From positions 476,686 through 540,685 of the forward strand of contig NZ_LPVY01000005.1 in assembly GCF_001613805.1 (NCBI RefSeq): a DNA stretch of 64,000 nucleotides. Direction: 5' to 3'. This document shows, piece after piece, positions 17,113 to 27,170 of this stretch. The notes beneath the pieces were generated by a model that worked only from the letters and a program-made list of their open reading frames with translations, made no database searches and had not been told where the DNA came from. Origin of the DNA: Thalassospira lucentensis (lineage in GTDB: Bacteria > Pseudomonadota > Alphaproteobacteria > Rhodospirillales > Thalassospiraceae). Position 1 is the first letter of the stretch; the number at the start of each line of letters is the position of its first letter. The translations under genes and the position numbers were made by a program.

Positions 17113-19104
17113 ATGAACCACACAAGAATTCCGGTAAGGGACCGCATGTCGCGTTTATTTCAGCGTAGCCATATTGCCTTTGTCCATGACGTGATGATGG
17201 CGGCCATTTCGTTACCCGCAGCATTATATCTGCGGGTCGGCGATGGTGTGGTTTTTTACAATCCGCAAAACATCCTGTTTTCGGTATCGGTTTTTACCGT
17301 CATCGCCGCAATGACATTCTGGGTTTTCGGACTTTACCGTGGCATCTGGCGCTATGCATCACTGAACGATCTCATGCGGATTGCCAAGGCGGTAACGGTT
17401 GCTGTTGGTGTCCTGTTTTTGGTGCTGTTCCTTACCGCAAGGCTTGACTGGTTGCCACGATCAACGCCGATTATTCAATGGTTCCTGTTGATGGCGATGC
17501 TTGGCGGGTCAAGGCTGATTTACCGGGTTGCGAAGGATAAGACGACCGCTCGTGCCATGGTGCGACAGGGAACCCATCGTGTGCCGGTTCTTTTGATCGG
17601 AGCCGGAGACGAGGCCGAGGCATTTATCCGTGAAACGTTTCGATCTGCGAACACCCCGTTTGACGTTATCGGTATTGTTTCCCTGACCGATAGCCGTGTC
17701 GGGCGGAATATGCATGGCATTGATGTGCTGGCGACCGCAGACAAGCTCGAAGAAACTTTGGGCAAGCTTGCAAAAAGCAAACGTGGTTTGCCGCGCCGTC
17801 TGGTTTTAACCGGCGACGCATTGCGTCATGCCGACATCACCAAATGGGTCGAAATTGCGGATCAGAACGGCATGACCCTGGCGCGCTTGCCAAAGCTGAG
17901 TGACTTGCGTGAGGGGCTTGCCGATCCGCTGCAAATTCGCCCGGTTGCGATTGAAGATTTGCTGGGACGGCCGCAGGCCCGACTTGATCGTGACAAGGTT
18001 CGCCAGATGATTGTCGGACGGCGGGTTCTGGTGACAGGCGCTGGTGGCTCAATCGGATCGGAGCTTGTGCGACAGATTGCGGCCTATGGCCCTGCAAATA
18101 TTACCTTGCTGGATGCGGGTGAATATAATCTATATGCCATTGATATGGAGATGGCGGAAAAATATCCTGACCTTCCCCGCGAAAGTATTCTCGGTGATGT
18201 GCGTGATCGCCTCAGGATTGATCAGGTTTTTGCGGCCCAACAGCCGGAAATCGTTTTCCACGCAGCAGCCTACAAACATGTGCCGTTGGTTGAGCATAAC
18301 CCGAATGAAGGCATTCTGACCAACACGCTTGGGACCCGTAACGTTGCCGAGGCGTGTCGTGCTGCTGGTGTTGAAACCATGGTTCTGATTTCAACAGATA
18401 AGGCCGTAAACCCTGCCAATGTCATGGGGGCGTCAAAACGTCTGGCAGAATGTTATTGTCAGGCGCTTGAAACTCTTCCGTCGGATCAGCGGGGTGGGAC
18501 ACGATTTGTCACCGTGCGGTTTGGCAATGTTCTGGGGTCGACAGGGTCGGTGGTGCCCTTGTTCCGTCGTCAGCTTGAGGCTGGTGGTCCGCTGACCGTG
18601 ACACATGAGGGCATCACGCGATACTTCATGACGATTGCCGAAGCGGTCGAGCTTGTTTTGCAGGCTGCCGAACTTGGCAAACATGGTGTTACAGAGGGTG
18701 GCAAGATTTTCGTTCTCGATATGGGACGACCGGTAAAGATCATCGATCTGGCGCGTCAAATGATCCTGCTGTCGGGGCTGCGGCCAGGCAAGGACATTGA
18801 TATCAAGGTCACAGGCCTGCGCCCGGGCGAGAAGCTTTATGAAGAACTGTTCCATGATGGTGAGCCGCCGGAGCCGACTGAAACCGATGGGGTTATGCTG
18901 GCCGCACCGCGTGTTGTTGATTATGCCCTGATCAAGCAGGTGTTCGATGAGCTCGGCGAGAGTGCTGCAAACCGTGATACGCACAAGACTCTGGAATTGA
19001 TGAGCCGTCTTGTTCCGGAATTTCAACCGCCTGAGATTGGTGTGAAATCCTTCTTTGCCAAGAGTGAACCTGAAAAGCTGGATAAAGCAGCAAGCGGTCA
19101 GTGA
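17113..19104 (+). CDS. Membrane nucleoside-diphosphate-sugar 4,6-dehydratase (CapD/WbpM-like)
   Basis: A 663-residue protein with an N-terminal block of about four membrane helices (residues ~17-135), a CoA-binding-like Rossmann segment (VPVLLIGAGDEAEAFIRETF, about 157-176) and a C-terminal SDR domain beginning at VTGAGGSIGSE (near 308). The active-site segment STDKAVNPANVMGASK has Met438 in the usual Tyr position, with Lys442, as in the WbpM/CapD group of UDP-GlcNAc 4,6-dehydratases. It supplies deoxy-amino sugars such as UDP-QuiNAc or a 4-keto precursor. It lies 91 bases after the WecA-like gene and probably shares its transcript. Confidence 0.9.
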   Translation: MNHTRIPVRDRMSRLFQRSHIAFVHDVMMAAISLPAALYLRVGDGVVFYNPQNILFSVSVFTVIAAMTFWVFGLYRGIWRYASLNDLMRIAKAVTVAVGVLFLVLFLTARLDWLPRSTPIIQWFLLMAMLGGSRLIYRVAKDKTTARAMVRQGTHRVPVLLIGAGDEAEAFIRETFRSANTPFDVIGIVSLTDSRVGRNMHGIDVLATADKLEETLGKLAKSKRGLPRRLVLTGDALRHADITKWVEIADQNGMTLARLPKLSDLREGLADPLQIRPVAIEDLLGRPQARLDRDKVRQMIVGRRVLVTGAGGSIGSELVRQIAAYGPANITLLDAGEYNLYAIDMEMAEKYPDLPRESILGDVRDRLRIDQVFAAQQPEIVFHAAAYKHVPLVEHNPNEGILTNTLGTRNVAEACRAAGVETMVLISTDKAVNPANVMGASKRLAECYCQALETLPSDQRGGTRFVTVRFGNVLGSTGSVVPLFRRQLEAGGPLTVTHEGITRYFMTIAEAVELVLQAAELGKHGVTEGGKIFVLDMGRPVKIIDLARQMILLSGLRPGKDIDIKVTGLRPGEKLYEELFHDGEPPEPTETDGVMLAAPRVVDYALIKQVFDELGESAANRDTHKTLELMSRLVPEFQPPEIGVKSFFAKSEPEKLDKAASGQ

Positions 19105-19241
19105 TCTGACAGTGGCCCCTGGCGCTGACATCTGCGCAGTCCGGCCTGCGGCCATGCAACATTTCGGGGTCCACATTTTGGCGCGTGCGTGATAAAGCTC
19201 CGCGCGAAACATGGTTCGGACTCATTGATCATGTGTCGGCC

Positions 19242-19268
19242 TGAATGAAAATCAGCGATTTTCACTCA
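19242..19268. promoter_or_regulatory. Inverted repeat upstream of purH
   Basis: Perfect arms TGAAAATC-agc-GATTTTCA, extended by four more positions on each side with a single mismatch (TGAA / CTCA). It lies about 125 bases before the purH start and has no T-tail. It may be an operator or an RNA hairpin in the purH leader; no regulator is assigned. Confidence 0.4.
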
Positions 19269-19392
19269 TCATAAAGCCGATTGCCCGCAAACGTCATTAC
19301 CCCGTATGCACCAACAGCAATACGGAGTAGGCCGATATATCATCAATGGGTCCGGGGCCTTCATCATTGACGATGTATTGAAAGCGAACCCG

Positions 19393-20970
19393 ATGACTGC
19401 TCGTATTGCGCGCGCGCTGATCTCCGTTTCCGACAAGACCGGTCTGGTCGAATTTGCCAAATCCCTTCATGAACAGGGTGTTGAAATCCTGTCCACCGGT
19501 GGTTCTGCCAAGGCCATCGAAGCTGCTGGTATTCCTGTAAAGGAAGTTGCCGATCACACCGGTTTTCCCGAAATCATGGACGGTCGCGTCAAGACTCTTC
19601 ATCCGAAGATTCACGGCGGCCTTCTGGGCCGCCGTTCTCTTTCCAGCCACATGAAGGCGATGGAAGATAACGACATTTCGCCGATCGATCTGGTGTGTGT
19701 GAACCTTTATCCGTTCGAGGAAACTGTTGCCAAGGGTGCCGATTTCGATACCTGCATCGAAAACATCGATATCGGTGGACCGAGCATGATCCGTTCGGCA
19801 GCAAAGAACCATGAATCGGTTACGGTTGTTGTCGATCCGTCTGATTACGACCGCGTTGTTGCCGAAATGAAAGACAATGCAGGTGCCACGACGGCTGAAA
19901 CCCGCCGCGTTCTGGCCGCCAAGGCTTTTGCCCGCACGGGGGCCTATGATTCGGCCATTTCAAGCTGGTTTGCCGGTGAGCTTGGTGAAACCTTCCCGCA
20001 GCGCCTGAATGTTTCTGGCGAACTGAAACAGACCCTGCGTTACGGTGAAAACCCCCATCAGCAGGCTGCGTTCTACACCAACGGCAAGAACCGCCCGGGC
20101 GTTGCCACCGCAACCCAGCTTCAGGGTAAGGAACTGTCGTTCAATAACCTGAATGATACGGATGCAGCGTTCGAGCTGGTATCCGAGTTTGATGAAAAAC
20201 CGGCTGTTGCCATCATCAAGCACGCCAATCCGTGCGGTGTTGCCGAGGGGACAACCCTGATTGAAGCCTATAACAAGGCGCTGTCCTGTGACCCGGTTTC
20301 GGCCTTTGGTGGCATCATCGCGGTTAACCGTACCCTTGATAAGGCCACTGCCGAAGAAATCGCCAAGCTGTTTGCGGAAGTCGTGATTTGCCCGGATGCC
20401 GATGACGCGGCCAAGGAAGTTCTGGCAACCAAGAAAAACCTGCGTCTTCTGGTGACCGGCGGCATGGCCGACCCGGAAGGCGAAGACATGACGCTTCGTT
20501 CGCTGGCCGGTGGTTATCTGCTTCAGAACCGTGATGCCGGTCGTGTAAAGCGTGACGAGCTTAAAGTCGTCACCAAGCGCAAGCCGACCGAGGCAGAGCT
20601 TGATGATCTTCTGTTTGCTTTCCGAGTTGGCAAGCACGTCAAATCAAACGCCATTGTCTATGTCAAAGACGGCAAGACCGTTGGTGTTGGTGCCGGGCAA
20701 ATGAGCCGCGTTGACAGTTCACGGATTGCGGCATGGAAAGCCGAAGAAGCCGGTAAAAATGCGGGTGAAGGCGAACTGCGCACCATGGGCTCGGTGGTTT
20801 CGTCTGATGCGTTCTTCCCGTTTGCCGATGGCCTTCTGGCGGCGGTCAAGGCCGGGGCAACTGCCGTGATCCAGCCGGGTGGCTCGATGCGTGACGAAGA
20901 AGTCATTGCCGCAGCCGATGAGCATGACATTGCCATGGTCTTTACCGGCATGCGTCATTTCCGTCACTGA
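19393..20970 (+). CDS. purH: Bifunctional AICAR formyltransferase / IMP cyclohydrolase
   Basis: A 525-residue PurH catalysing the last two steps of IMP synthesis: formyl transfer to AICAR, then ring closure. The N-terminal cyclohydrolase domain shows [29 protein letters not shown], and [18 protein letters not shown]; the C-terminal transformylase has [25 protein letters not shown] (catalytic Lys-His), and [14 protein letters not shown] 19393 gives the standard N-terminus and length; an ATG 29 codons upstream would add a non-family extension. It ends in a strong terminator. Confidence 0.97.
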   Translation: MTARIARALISVSDKTGLVEFAKSLHEQGVEILSTGGSAKAIEAAGIPVKEVADHTGFPEIMDGRVKTLHPKIHGGLLGRRSLSSHMKAMEDNDISPIDLVCVNLYPFEETVAKGADFDTCIENIDIGGPSMIRSAAKNHESVTVVVDPSDYDRVVAEMKDNAGATTAETRRVLAAKAFARTGAYDSAISSWFAGELGETFPQRLNVSGELKQTLRYGENPHQQAAFYTNGKNRPGVATATQLQGKELSFNNLNDTDAAFELVSEFDEKPAVAIIKHANPCGVAEGTTLIEAYNKALSCDPVSAFGGIIAVNRTLDKATAEEIAKLFAEVVICPDADDAAKEVLATKKNLRLLVTGGMADPEGEDMTLRSLAGGYLLQNRDAGRVKRDELKVVTKRKPTEAELDDLLFAFRVGKHVKSNAIVYVKDGKTVGVGAGQMSRVDSSRIAAWKAEEAGKNAGEGELRTMGSVVSSDAFFPFADGLLAAVKAGATAVIQPGGSMRDEEVIAAADEHDIAMVFTGMRHFRH

Positions 20971-20994
20971 TCCGAACCCGGACAGTCACAAGAC

Positions 20995-21030
20995 AAAGGC
21001 CGCAGACAATTTTGTCTGCGGCCTTTTATG
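20995..21030 (+). terminator. purH terminator
   Basis: Perfect 15-bp stem AAAGGCCGCAGACAA / TTGTCTGCGGCCTTT with a two-base gap, plus a TTTTAT tail. It is nearly symmetric, so it can also end the convergent hemY transcript. Confidence 0.92.
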
Positions 21031-21061
21031 TTCGGCTATGTTCAGCGATTAGGCTTTACAA

Positions 21062-22492
21062 TCAGACTACTGGTGACGGTTGATTCCGATTTTTACCAGC
21101 GGTTTCCGTGTCTGCCGGATCGGGATTGTCTATGATTGCGCCATCCTGCCTGATCGCGGCGGGTTCTTTTGGTTTGTGCGGATCAGATGAAGGCTCATTA
21201 TTGTGAACGCGTATGGGTGCACGCCAGTCAATACTGCCAAATGAATGACAGGACGGGCAGGTAACGGCCCATTTGTCTGTTTCCGCACCGCATGCACCAC
21301 ACCGCCAACCCGGATCAGGATTGGCATGGCTTGCCTTTACCAGCAATTCACGGGCCTTGGTGGCATCTTTCTTTTCGCGGAATTCCAGATCGGCTAACAT
21401 CCGATAATGACGTGCCTGTGCCTTTTGGGCGATGGCCTTTTCCAGATTGTTGCGTGCCATACCCCACAAATCGGCATCAAGGGCGGCCTCGGCAATCAAA
21501 AGCTGGCTTTCCACATGGTCAGGATTGGTTGCAATCAGCTTTTCGACGCCTTTGACCTTGGTCAGGGCATCTCCGGAAAGGTTGGTCAGATAAATTTTGC
21601 CAAGTGCGGCTGATGGTGATGTATGCCAGCTTTGCAGGGCAATCTCGCGAGCCTTTGCAACCTGATCAATGTCAGCATAAAGCTGTGCCAGCAGAACCGC
21701 AGCACCGGTAAAGTCAGGACGGGCATTCAACGCCTTGCGAAGAAGTTTGACAGCTTCCGCATTTTCACCGCTGGCTATTGCGTCTTCGGCCTTGGCGGTA
21801 ATCAGAAGCGCACGGCGACGGGTCAGTTCATCTTCGTTGAAGATACCCGCCTTTTGAGCATCAACCAGAAGCGTCAATGCCCGATCCCAGCGTTTGGCCC
21901 CAAGTAAAAGATCAAATAATGTTATCAGAACGGACGGATTGCGCGGGCGCAGGCGGTGAGCGCGTTCCGCGTAATCAAGTGCAGCCGATCGATTACCGGA
22001 CTTGAGTGACAGTTGGAGCAATCCCCGCAATCCGAAGAAGGCAGAATCCGGCTTTTCCAGCATGGCTTCAAACTGACGCTTGGCGGCATCATTGTTGCCG
22101 TCGAGTTCTGCTGCCTGCGCTGTCAGAAGGCGGGTCAGGGTGTCATCTTCAAGATACCTGTCAACTGCACGGGTATGTTTTAGCGCCTGTCGCACGTCGC
22201 CCGATGCCAGTTCGAGCAATCCCATGGTCAGGGCCTGCTGACCCTTCTTCCGGCGTCGGCTGCCCAGAATGCGGCCCAGCCAGTTTGGTGAATTTGCAAT
22301 TGCCGACCAGCAGCGCCAGAGAATGACCAAAAGCCCTGTCAGCGCCAGCAGGCCAAGAGCAACCATGCCGATAGATCCATCAAACCGGTAGCCCAACCAT
22401 ACAATCGTCATGGTGCCGGGGTTATTGGCAAACCAGACGGTACAGGTAACGAGAATGATGGTGATCAGAATAAACAGGCCAAGACGTATCAT
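21062..22492 (-). CDS. hemY: HemY-type TPR membrane protein with C-terminal zinc ribbon
   Basis: A 476-residue protein: two membrane helices in the first ~62 residues (LGLFILITIILVTCTVWFA and GMVALGLLALTGLLVILW) around the HemY_N signature, then TPR-like repeats (about 90-390). A compact ribbon follows near 393-420: WRCGACGAETDKWAVTCPSC, with two CxxC knuckles. This is the HemY_N/TPR protein of haem operons, not protoporphyrinogen oxidase. Its exact role is unknown; the ribbon resembles the rubredoxin-like metal site of LapB (YciM). The C-terminal tail is disordered. Its ATG overlaps the mic60 stop by four bases. Confidence 0.85.
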   Translation of the reverse strand: MIRLGLFILITIILVTCTVWFANNPGTMTIVWLGYRFDGSIGMVALGLLALTGLLVILWRCWSAIANSPNWLGRILGSRRRKKGQQALTMGLLELASGDVRQALKHTRAVDRYLEDDTLTRLLTAQAAELDGNNDAAKRQFEAMLEKPDSAFFGLRGLLQLSLKSGNRSAALDYAERAHRLRPRNPSVLITLFDLLLGAKRWDRALTLLVDAQKAGIFNEDELTRRRALLITAKAEDAIASGENAEAVKLLRKALNARPDFTGAAVLLAQLYADIDQVAKAREIALQSWHTSPSAALGKIYLTNLSGDALTKVKGVEKLIATNPDHVESQLLIAEAALDADLWGMARNNLEKAIAQKAQARHYRMLADLEFREKKDATKARELLVKASHANPDPGWRCGACGAETDKWAVTCPSCHSFGSIDWRAPIRVHNNEPSSDPHKPKEPAAIRQDGAIIDNPDPADTETAGKNRNQPSPVV

Positions 22493-24024
22493 TGGCTATC
22501 CCCCGTGCTGAGGGACTCATCGCCTGTCAGAAGATTGATCGCATGAGCACTGAGTGTGGCAATTGCGCTGTTCAGAAGCTGACGGTTTTTGGCGTCTTCC
22601 AACCATTCAGCAATAGCGGTTTTTGCGTTTTCGCCTTCGACACCATCCAGAGCGGCAATAGCCGCATCAAGATCGTCGTTTTCAAGGGCCGTCTCGGCAG
22701 TCACCAGACGTCCATCAAGTGAAGCTTCGCCAGCGACATCAACACGTCGAACAGGGATCAGTTTTTTGATATTTGCCCAGGTCGCGGCAAGAATACTGCC
22801 GGAATGGTCATCGCTTGCGGCTTGTACCGCTTGTTGTGCCATTGCAGGGAAGGATTGGCGCAGTTTTTCAATTGTCGGTGCGCCATGGTCTGCAAGTGGT
22901 TTTAATGCAGCAATCTGTTCCGCAATAACCGGATCATCGGATCCGCTGCGTTCCAGTTGGTTAAGTGCAACCATGAACGGCCCACCGCGTTGCAATGCAT
23001 CGCGAAGGAGCGTGACGGCCATGGCAATAGCCTGCCCGCGGCTTTCAACACGGAGCCCGGCGGTTGCACGAACTTCTTCTTCCATGGTGGACAGGCGGGC
23101 GGAAAGGTCACGCATTTCGGCGGCAACGCCGGAAAGTTCGGATTCAACCCTTGCCAGTTCCTCAATCGGGGCGGTGCGGGTTTCAATTTCTGCCATACGG
23201 CGTGCGACCGTATTGTTCAGCGTATCGCCCCGCTCATTGTTAAGCCGTTCGCGCAGCGCATTGATCGTGCCCTCAAGACGCGAAAGCCGTTCGGTCAAAC
23301 CAGAATCAACAACAACCGTACCTTCGTTCGTATCTGACGAGTTGCCGGTATCGGTCAAAGGCACGTTTTCGGCCTGCTGCGTCAGACTGTCTTCTTTGCC
23401 AATCATCGCGTCGTCCCGTTCAGGGGAGCCGGGCGATGATGATGCTGAAGTATCCGTACCGTTCTCAACCGACGTGGATGGAGACGTGCTATCGGCTGCC
23501 GGTTCGTTTGTAGTTGCAGCAGGTGCGGGTTCCGCCATGCCTTCCGGAGTGATTTGGGAAAGAATTTCGGTCGGAACATACTGGTTCAATACGGGTTCCG
23601 CATCACGCCACCAAAGGGCGCGTGTGAGCCACCCGATTACCAGCGCACCGGCAATAATCAGCACAAACAAAAGAATGGCGCTGCCGCCCCGCTTTTTCGC
23701 AGCCGGTCTGGCTCTGTCCGAAACATTTTTATCAGAAGCCGACTTTTGGTTCATACCCGGCTTGATCTCAGGCTTTGTACCTGACGGGTTGCCGTCTGAT
23801 TTTGTTTTGTCGGTTTTCGTGGTGCCGCTTGCATCAGTATTAGAAGCAAAGGCAGGCTTCGCATTCTCTGTTGCATTGGGGCTCGTTTCCGATTTCTGAT
23901 CGTCAGAATTTTTGGCAAGGTTTGCATTGCCTTTACTGTCGATCGAAATGGTTCCGGACGAGTCGGCTTTTGTCTCGGCCGGTTTTGCGGAAGCGTCGGT
24001 TTTTGGCGTTTCTGGTTTTTTCAC
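22489..24024 (-). CDS. Alphaproteobacterial mitofilin / Mic60 family protein
   Basis: A 511-residue protein: a low-complexity Lys/Ser/Thr/Asp-rich N-terminus (1-110), one membrane helix (about 115-136, ILLFVLIIAGALVIGWLTRA), a Ser/Pro/Glu-rich linker, coiled coil (about 235-330, with LSRLEGTINALRERLNNERG), and a C-terminal helical domain ending with LEDAKNRQLLNSAIATLSAH. This order and the site between hemD and hemY match alphaproteobacterial Mic60, the ancestor of the mitochondrial cristae protein. Bacterial homologues shape inner-membrane invaginations. The start is GTG (24024). Periplasmic location for most of the chain follows from the single N-terminal helix. Confidence 0.82.
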   Translation of the reverse strand: MKKPETPKTDASAKPAETKADSSGTISIDSKGNANLAKNSDDQKSETSPNATENAKPAFASNTDASGTTKTDKTKSDGNPSGTKPEIKPGMNQKSASDKNVSDRARPAAKKRGGSAILLFVLIIAGALVIGWLTRALWWRDAEPVLNQYVPTEILSQITPEGMAEPAPAATTNEPAADSTSPSTSVENGTDTSASSSPGSPERDDAMIGKEDSLTQQAENVPLTDTGNSSDTNEGTVVVDSGLTERLSRLEGTINALRERLNNERGDTLNNTVARRMAEIETRTAPIEELARVESELSGVAAEMRDLSARLSTMEEEVRATAGLRVESRGQAIAMAVTLLRDALQRGGPFMVALNQLERSGSDDPVIAEQIAALKPLADHGAPTIEKLRQSFPAMAQQAVQAASDDHSGSILAATWANIKKLIPVRRVDVAGEASLDGRLVTAETALENDDLDAAIAALDGVEGENAKTAIAEWLEDAKNRQLLNSAIATLSAHAINLLTGDESLSTGDSQ

Positions 24025-24077
24025 GGTCGGACCATTGCAGTTTGCGGTTGTTCCGAGACACCACAGGGCGCGGAAAA

Positions 24078-24800
24078 TCAGGCGAATGCGTTCTCTAGTG
24101 CCGAAAGAAGGTATTCCTGTGTCGGGTGTTTTGCCACTTCTGTCTTATGCCATGTAAGGACGCCAAGGCGATCTTTCACTGCTTCGCTAAGACAAATTGC
24201 ACTTGTACCGACCAGATCTTTTTCCAGCTTGTATCTTTCTATCAGCTTAACAAAGCTTATGGCCGTGCGGGGAGAGAAAAATAACACCGCATCAATATGA
24301 TGCGCAGAGATCGCGGTTATCACATCGTCGGGCAGATGATCGGATGGAATGGCATCATAGAGGGTTTGGCGGCGAATATTGAAGCCACGGTCTTGCAAAA
24401 GTGAACCAAGATCACCTGCAACCTTGCGGGCCGCCGGATGGAAAAGATCCCCTTTTGTCGGGTCAATTTGATCACCAATCAATCGCGCCAGATCTTCGAT
24501 ATCACCATCTGCGCTGTGGATGTCGCCAAAACCGGCCTGGCGCGCCATACGTGCGGTGGCATCGCCAACACACAGCACCGGATAATGTCGTGCGTCGCAT
24601 TGTTTTGCAAAGGCACGTACCCCGTTGGCCGAGGTAAAGATCAAGGCTTGCACGCCGACAAGATCCAGACCGTCTGCATGCGGTGGAAACTCAATGCGCA
24701 ACATGGGGGCTGAAAGCAGGCGATAGCCGTGCGCCAGTAACGCGGCTTCAAGTTCCTGCGAGTCGGTTTCCGGTCGGGTATTCAGGATCAATGGCCCCAT
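24078..24800 (-). CDS. hemD: Uroporphyrinogen-III synthase
   Basis: A 240-residue HemD with the two-domain layout of the family. It closes and isomerises hydroxymethylbilane to uroporphyrinogen III. Conservation is low across the family, but ILNTRPETDSQELEAALLAHG at the N-terminus, ALIFTSANGVRAFAK, VLCVGDATARMARQAGF and VLFFSPRTAISFVKLIE are recognisable. It follows hemC by 38 bases and precedes mic60 by 53, so it is the second gene of the haem operon. GGGGAT precedes the ATG. Confidence 0.9.
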   Translation of the reverse strand: MGPLILNTRPETDSQELEAALLAHGYRLLSAPMLRIEFPPHADGLDLVGVQALIFTSANGVRAFAKQCDARHYPVLCVGDATARMARQAGFGDIHSADGDIEDLARLIGDQIDPTKGDLFHPAARKVAGDLGSLLQDRGFNIRRQTLYDAIPSDHLPDDVITAISAHHIDAVLFFSPRTAISFVKLIERYKLEKDLVGTSAICLSEAVKDRLGVLTWHKTEVAKHPTQEYLLSALENAFA

Positions 24801-24838
24801 ATCATCCCCGTCTATGGTCCTGAAAGCGTGTGGCGCAA

Positions 24839-25792
24839 CTAGACCGAAATAAAGTCCGGCCCGCCACGTTCTTTGAGCTCGTTACCCGCATCGGTTCCGG
24901 CGTCTGCAGCACTTGCGATGTCCGGATCATCAATCAGCCGTTCGGTATCAAGCCGTTCGCTGCCGTCTGGTCGAACAATGCTAACCCGCAAACGCATCGT
25001 GCCATCCGGCAGATATTCGGCAAGGGCCGCAATAGGCGTACGACATGATCCGTCCAGCGCACGCAACGCAGCACGTTCTGCCGCGACGCGGATGGCAGAA
25101 GCCGGGCAGTTCAATGCCGAAAGCCAGTCAAGCGTCTGATTATCATTTTCCCTTATGGTAATGCCGATCGCACCTTGGGCAACCGCAGGCAACATGTCGT
25201 CTTCCGAAATCGGGGCGGTTGCGACTTCCGGCCGGCCAAGCCGGTTCAACCCGGCCATCGCGAGCAGCGTGGCATCCACCTGTCCTTCTTCAAGCTTGCG
25301 AAGACGGGTCTGGACATTGCCGCGGAACGTCACGACCTTGAGGTCGGGATATTTGTTCAGGATCATGGCCTGACGGCGCAGAGATGCCGATCCGATCACC
25401 GATCCGGCGGGCATTTCAGCAAAGCTTTTGTATTTCAGCGAGATAAAGGCATCGCGTACGTCTTCGCGCGGCAGGATCGTTGGCAAAATCATGCCATCGG
25501 GCAGCACAGTCGGGACATCTTTCATGCTGTGGACAGCAAGATCAATCTCGCCGCCCATCAGGGCATCATCGATTTCCTTGGTGAATAATCCCTTGCCGCC
25601 GATTTCCGACAAGGCGCGATCAAGAATTTTGTCGCCGGTTGTGGTGATAACGGTAATGGCAATCGCGCCTTCGGCTGCGAGCTCGGGATGTGCCTTCGCA
25701 AGTTTGTCCCGGACTTCATGCGCCTGCGCTATTGCCAGCGGAGAGCCACGAGTACCGATGCGAAGTTTTGCAGTGTCAGATATGTTTGTCAT
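24839..25792 (-). CDS. hemC: Porphobilinogen deaminase (hydroxymethylbilane synthase)
   Basis: A 317-residue HemC that polymerises four porphobilinogens. IGTRGSPLAIAQAHEVRDKL opens the protein; LAVHSMKDVPTVLPDGM, GSASLRRQAMI, and VTFRGNVQTRLRKLEEGQVD carry the conserved Arg/Asp residues. The dipyrromethane cofactor cysteine is Cys250 in ALDGSCRTPIA. ATG 25792 gives the standard N-terminus; upstream codons in frame are not family-like. It is the first gene of the minus-strand haem operon and is divergent from tsaD across 265 bases that hold both promoters. Confidence 0.97.
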   Translation of the reverse strand: MTNISDTAKLRIGTRGSPLAIAQAHEVRDKLAKAHPELAAEGAIAITVITTTGDKILDRALSEIGGKGLFTKEIDDALMGGEIDLAVHSMKDVPTVLPDGMILPTILPREDVRDAFISLKYKSFAEMPAGSVIGSASLRRQAMILNKYPDLKVVTFRGNVQTRLRKLEEGQVDATLLAMAGLNRLGRPEVATAPISEDDMLPAVAQGAIGITIRENDNQTLDWLSALNCPASAIRVAAERAALRALDGSCRTPIAALAEYLPDGTMRLRVSIVRPDGSERLDTERLIDDPDIASAADAGTDAGNELKERGGPDFISV

Positions 25793-26057
25793 GAGGCCGA
25801 GTTGTAGTGATAAAATCGGTTGAAAACAAGGGTCGTGGCATGTGTGACGTTCCACGAACAGCACCGGATTATCACGGCGAATAACCCTGTTTCATTGACT
25901 TATGTGGTAGTGTTTTCGTTCTAGCGTCTTTCTTGCATGGGCCCATTGCATTGCCTTGGGGTGGAAAGCGGCCGCTGTTTGGGCTACATGACTGTCACAA
26001 TTGTTGCCAATCAGGACGCGTCAGTCGGGACGCGACACATTGCCGGATCTGCATGAC

Positions 26058-27116
26058 ATGATCGTACTGGGTATCGAAACAAGCTGTGATGAAACGGCTG
26101 CGGCTGTCGTGAATGACAGGCGCGAAATTCTGTCCAACAGGGTTCTTTCACAACTTGACGATCATCGTCCGTATGGTGGGGTTGTTCCGGAAATTGCGGC
26201 ACGGGCGCATCTTGAACATCTTGATCGTCTTGTGGCCGAAGCCATGGATGATGCCGGGATCGATTTTGCCGATCTTGATGCGGTGGCCTGTACGGGCGGC
26301 CCCGGTCTGATTGGTGGCGTTATGGTGGGCGCCATGACTGCCAAGGGGATTGCCTTTGCCGCGCAGAAGCCGTTTCTGGCGGTCAATCATCTCGAAGGTC
26401 ATGCACTTACAGTGCGCCTTACGGATGATGTTGCATTTCCATACTTGCTGTTGCTGGTTTCAGGCGGCCATTGTCAGGTCCTGATCGTTGAAGGTGTTGG
26501 CCAATACAAACGAATTGGTACCACCATTGATGACGCGGTGGGCGAGGCATTCGACAAAACCGCAAAAATGATGGGACTTGGTTATCCGGGCGGACCTGCG
26601 CTTGAGAAAACGGCGGAAGCCGGAAATCCGGATCGTTTCGGTCTGCCGCGCCCGTTGCGCGGTCGTCCGGGCTGTGATTTTTCGTTTTCGGGTTTGAAGA
26701 CTGCGGTCCGCACCTATCTGGACGGGTTTCCTGTCGAACAGCAGACTGCTGAAGTCAAAGCTGATTTGGCGGCATCGTTCCAGCGGGCAGTCGGTGATAC
26801 GCTTATTGACCGCACGCGAAATGCGATTTTCGAGTTCATGCGTGATTATCCGACAGGTAAAACTCTGGTGCTTGCCGGCGGGGTTGCCGCGAACAAGTAT
26901 TTGCGGACGCGTTTGACGGAACTGACCGATCAGGCAGGCATGACATTGGTGGCACCCCCATTGGAATTATGCACCGACAATGCAGCGATGATTGCATGGG
27001 CCGGGCTGGAACGTTTTCGTTTGGGGCAGCATGATGATCTTGATTTCAAACCGCGTCCGCGTTGGCCGCTTGATCCGGAGGCACCAAAACGTCCGGGTGC
27101 GGGCGTGAAGGCCTGA
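26058..27116 (+). CDS. tsaD: tRNA N6-adenosine threonylcarbamoyltransferase
   Basis: A 352-residue TsaD of the ASKHA fold that transfers the threonylcarbamoyl group to A37 of ANN-decoding tRNAs. [16 protein letters not shown] starts the nucleotide-binding fold; [14 protein letters not shown] holds the two metal-binding His; [46 protein letters not shown] and [12 protein letters not shown] follow. ATG 26058 is set by the family N-terminus. Its partner tsaE lies about 21 kb away in the same window. It leads a plus-strand run with gpsA, yciI, the EVE gene and the Rieske gene. Confidence 0.97.
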   Translation: MIVLGIETSCDETAAAVVNDRREILSNRVLSQLDDHRPYGGVVPEIAARAHLEHLDRLVAEAMDDAGIDFADLDAVACTGGPGLIGGVMVGAMTAKGIAFAAQKPFLAVNHLEGHALTVRLTDDVAFPYLLLLVSGGHCQVLIVEGVGQYKRIGTTIDDAVGEAFDKTAKMMGLGYPGGPALEKTAEAGNPDRFGLPRPLRGRPGCDFSFSGLKTAVRTYLDGFPVEQQTAEVKADLAASFQRAVGDTLIDRTRNAIFEFMRDYPTGKTLVLAGGVAANKYLRTRLTELTDQAGMTLVAPPLELCTDNAAMIAWAGLERFRLGQHDDLDFKPRPRWPLDPEAPKRPGAGVKA

Positions 27117-27170
27117 TTTTTTCCAAACGCCAAACTGTTCGAATATTTATCATCGGGGTCGAAAAGAACT

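Noticed and set aside
22589..23899. 436-codon open frame on the plus strand opposite the Mic60 gene
   Set aside because: Very Ser/Arg-rich translation with no family character; it mirrors the low-complexity Mic60 coding strand in GC-rich DNA.
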